This document shows, piece after piece, positions 31,791 through 34,172 of a stretch of DNA of 34,172 bases. The position numbers were made by a program, and so were the translations under genes. The notes below the pieces were generated by a model. That model worked only from the letters and a program-made list of their open reading frames with translations. It had not been told where the DNA came from and did no database searches. This stretch comes from Lactifluus volemus. Its lineage: Eukaryota; Basidiomycota; Agaricomycetes; Russulales; Russulaceae. Location of the stretch: the NCBI GenBank assembly GCA_022376515.1, contig WTXI01000363.1, positions 1-34,172 on the forward strand, given 5' to 3'. Position 1 is the stretch's first letter. Every line of letters begins with the position of its first letter.

Positions 31791-32246
31791 CGAGATGTAC
31801 TTCGATCAGAACTCACGAGTACGTAAGAAATGCAGTAAATGGGCCCCGAAAATTGCGCCCTCCGGAATATCCAACGAGATTATCTGCACAACTGGCACGA
31901 ATAGCCTTCGCGTTGGTGAACGGCCTAATAAGTTCAAGTCAATGTCTTCGGTCAACATGATTGTGCGATTCTGACGACTGATCGTGCTTGACTTGCTCCA
32001 CAACTGAAAGTATGGGTGTAAGTGTACTGAACATTTGCACCACAGACGCTACTTGCCAATCAAGTGTCCGCACTTGATTCGCAACAACAAAGGAGTATTC
32101 CACCTCCAATCCAACAGGATGCGCACCTAAACGTTTCTCGACAGCTTTACATCTGGGTGATTAAAAAGATAGATATCGAGTATCATCTTCATATCCGTCC
32201 AGATCTGCCAGCCGCCGATACTAGAGATGAAGTACACTGATAAGCG

Positions 32247-32294
32247 CGTTATCGTTGAGTATATGGATAGATATCCATATCCTCAACGATAACG
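32247..32294. repeat. Near-perfect 48-bp palindrome in relic F9
   Basis: Arms 32247-32269 and 32272-32294 are inverted copies of 23 bp with one mismatch and a 2-bp centre. The right arm is an inverted duplicate of the normal exon 2 sequence around cgttgaggatatggata. It is a mutational scar in the relic, not a terminator. Confidence 0.8.
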
Positions 32295-32303
32295 TGCCTA
32301 TCA

Positions 32304-32347
32304 GCAATAGACGATACTCAGTCATCATGGGGAGTGTCGTCTATTGC
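32304..32347. repeat. Second inverted repeat in relic F9
   Basis: gcaatagacgatactc (32304-32319) is the inverted copy, with one mismatch, of gagtgtcgtctattgc (32332-32347), which is the normal exon 2 sequence. Together with the adjacent palindrome it shows that a short segment was copied backwards in two pieces. Confidence 0.75.
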
Positions 32348-32464
32348 CGTTGAGCCCAACCAATTCCCAAATTTGTTAACAAGATCGGGGACGCAAAGAT
32401 TTGGAGCTCACGTCATCCGAGCCTTCTAATGAGAACATGTTATGGTAGAGCAGCTACCAGGGAT

Positions 32465-34172
32465 TTTCAGAGAGGAATAGCGGAACAGCCGTAGATGTGA
32501 TGGACTGAGCTTGTCGAGGCACGTGCCAGTGGGAGCACGCTGGTGTCCACTTTCCTCATTACCATCGCCGTCGCCTCGTCCTGAGCCACACAACCTAACC
32601 TCATCGCTAACAAACACTTCAAGAACTGCCCATCGATGCCCCGTCGCGAACACGTATCATACAAAATGCCAAAAGTGTGTGCTTGTGCTAATTATTTCTT
32701 GTATGCTATACCATCGGGTGATTGACCCTCTTGTTCGTCTTCGTCAATGGTCATTGAGCGTTCCTAGCGTCACTGGTTAGCGGCAATCCCCACAGCTAAG
32801 TGTTAGACAATGACGAAGTTATGATATATTCGATTTCATCTCCGCTTCCATGTCAGTCAGATCACTGCATCTCATAACATGAAACGATAAATTACGAAGG
32901 TGACTTCGTGAATGTCACTGATTAAGGGGTACGGAAAGAAGGCATAAAGTAGCACTTCGTTTAGCGAACAAGTACATACATCACCGCATAATGACATCAC
33001 TGGCACGTACGACTTTGATAGTTACCAAGGAATGAACAGGGAGAAAAGTATGATTGGCGAGTCCAAGGCAGCAGCGAATCGCGTAACTGCCACTTTTCCG
33101 ATTTCTGCCGCTGCCCGCGGTCTCCATCACAATGCCCAAGCTTCATCACTGTCCTCGCCACCACCGGCCCCACCTTGCTGCGTCGCGCGCGACCACTACC
33201 ATGCTTCTGTGTGTTGCCACCCCCGCTGCAAATAGTACAAGTGTGGTCGAGGTAGGGTGTTGTTGGGCTCAGCTTCTATATGAGTAGAGGTAAAAGGAGA
33301 GAGGGAGGGGGTAAGGGGAAAATATGCCAGATGCACTGTCGTTGATAATTCACAAGGATGACATGCAAGATGCGAAGCCTAACGAGATGGTCCTCGCTGT
33401 TGCATGAGATGAGGCGAATGTGACGTGTCAAGACACGGGACGTTCTTCTTCAGCTCAGTGGCATCTTACCGATCACGCTATACTTGCCATTGTGCATCCC
33501 CAGCTTGTTCAATTCTGAGGGAGAGAGATTCGAGTAGTTCATATATATGCGGGCGTACCAGAGCAGGTTGATGAAGGGCGATGTATTGACGCGGACGGAA
33601 CGAGTTGAACTGGCCACGCGCTCGGAGTCGCGGGCTCCGTGGTACCATGTGTGAACATGACACACGGTGGAATTCACAAGATAGGCAGACACCATCGAAA
33701 GGCGGCTTGCGTGACAGCATTCTTTATCACGAAACCCAGGAAGGGGAATAAATTCTTGAGAAACGGTCGATAGCCGCCGGACATCTGTGGTCAGTTGTGC
33801 TTGAGGTGGGGTCGCATCGTTTGTGGAAAAGTCGAGCAACTGTCATAGACTTCGGTGAGCTAATCGACGAGCTCTGCACGTTTCTCGAGTCGAAAGCTCA
33901 AAAATGAACGGGTGATTCATAGGGTGGCGGAGTATCGTCAGCTGATTGCAGTAATACGTCACATCTGTAGCAGCGTCAAGTTTCAGCGCAGACACAAAAA
34001 TGAAAAAAGAGGGGTGACTGGCTTGCGCAAGGGTATGAAGAGCAGAAGAACTCCAGATGTCTTAGTCAGTAGGTCACAAGATTGCAAGACTTTGACATAG
34101 CTTGATAAGTGGTAGGCATAAAGAGTACGTAAATACATCGCAAGGGACACCGTTCTCGAAATGCGAATAACA
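32465..34172. repeat. Spacer block B, copy B4 (runs off the window)
   Basis: This copy of block B is closest to B1. It holds the 5' flank of relic F9, the AT-rich element near 32820, a gene-less stretch (32930-33500), an EF-G domain II scrap (33515-33600), and the right half of block B to the window end. It lacks the insertion found in B1 and so shows the empty-site sequence. No intact gene is supported. Confidence 0.7.
33515..33600 (+). pseudogene. MEF1: EF-G domain II scrap, copy B4
   Basis: The plus strand reads EGERFE, a stop, then FIYMRAYQSRLMKGDVLTRT. It is the same relic as B1, with the same TAG, so the nonsense change predates the split of these two copies. Confidence 0.55.

Larger units (their letters stand above)
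31795..32464 (-). pseudogene. F-box gene relic F9, internally deleted
   Basis: Only parts of an F-box gene remain. The exon 1 equivalent (from 32464) has the start codon changed from ATG to ATC and an in-frame TAG. A GTGAGC donor follows. The exon 2 start region contains LADLDGYEDD-like coding sequence but is disrupted by inverted duplications (32247-32347). It then jumps near 32188 straight to the C-terminal half, skipping roughly 0.7 kb of the usual gene. The C-terminal remainder (to about 31795) still shows the conserved stretch cgcgttggtgaacggcctaa. It is clearly non-functional. Confidence 0.75.

Noticed and set aside
32247..32294. Palindrome as a terminator, cruciform regulator or transposon end
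   Set aside because: Both arms derive from F-box exon 2 sequence and no T-run, target duplication or second terminus is present. A local inverted duplication explains it.

Overview
The window looks like a gene-family locus from a basidiomycete fungus, probably an Agaricomycete. The evidence is a set of F-box proteins of the type expanded in mushrooms (ILNDDVLLNIFHLYRLA, then WWYKLAHVCRQWRNIILESP), one short GT-AG intron of 54-63 nt near each 5' end, and fragments of a nuclear gene for mitochondrial elongation factor G. There are no bacterial-style operons, ribosome binding sites, tRNAs or rRNAs. The species cannot be named from the sequence alone.

Layout. Nine copies of one F-box gene lie head-to-tail on the minus strand. 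F1-F5, F7 and F8 look intact (487-527 aa). F6 is a pseudogene with several disabling changes. F9 is an internally deleted relic with a lost start codon. Two gene subtypes are visible from the 3' ends: type b (F1, F4, F6, F8, probably F9) ends in a SIF-type tail, and type a (F2, F3, F5, F7) ends in SMFLDGSG or a derivative. The spacers also fall into two families. Block A lies at about 2664-5180, 6750-9560, 15692-18134 and, shortened, 23623-24595. Block B lies at about 11145-14116, 19773-22093, 26159-28411 and 32465-34172. Mixed, older blocks lie at 1-1136 and 29990-31790. Much of the array reads as repeats of a b-A-a-B dimer, so both genes and spacers were amplified together.

Spacers. Nearly every spacer holds a degraded piece of a mitochondrial EF-G gene (MEF1/GFM1 type). 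The three long A blocks carry the GTPase P-loop exon (VDSGKTTLTE); two of them also keep, behind a 67-nt intron, the switch-I exon (MKSMELERE). All three carry a piece of domain II ([19 protein letters not shown]). In A2 that domain II segment is inverted. B blocks and the mixed block carry a domain II piece on the opposite strand. Block B1 also has a private ~0.9-kb insertion that resembles a retroelement ORF-end/promoter/ORF-start fragment.

Working picture. The F-box genes most likely encode substrate-receptor subunits of SCF ubiquitin ligases, with an F-box followed by degenerate leucine-rich repeats. The locus shows birth and death, patchwork exchange between copies, splice-donor duplication, stop-codon loss and local template-switch scars. 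I found no CRISPR, toxin or virus genes. The most unusual content is the co-amplified EF-G debris and its rearrangements.
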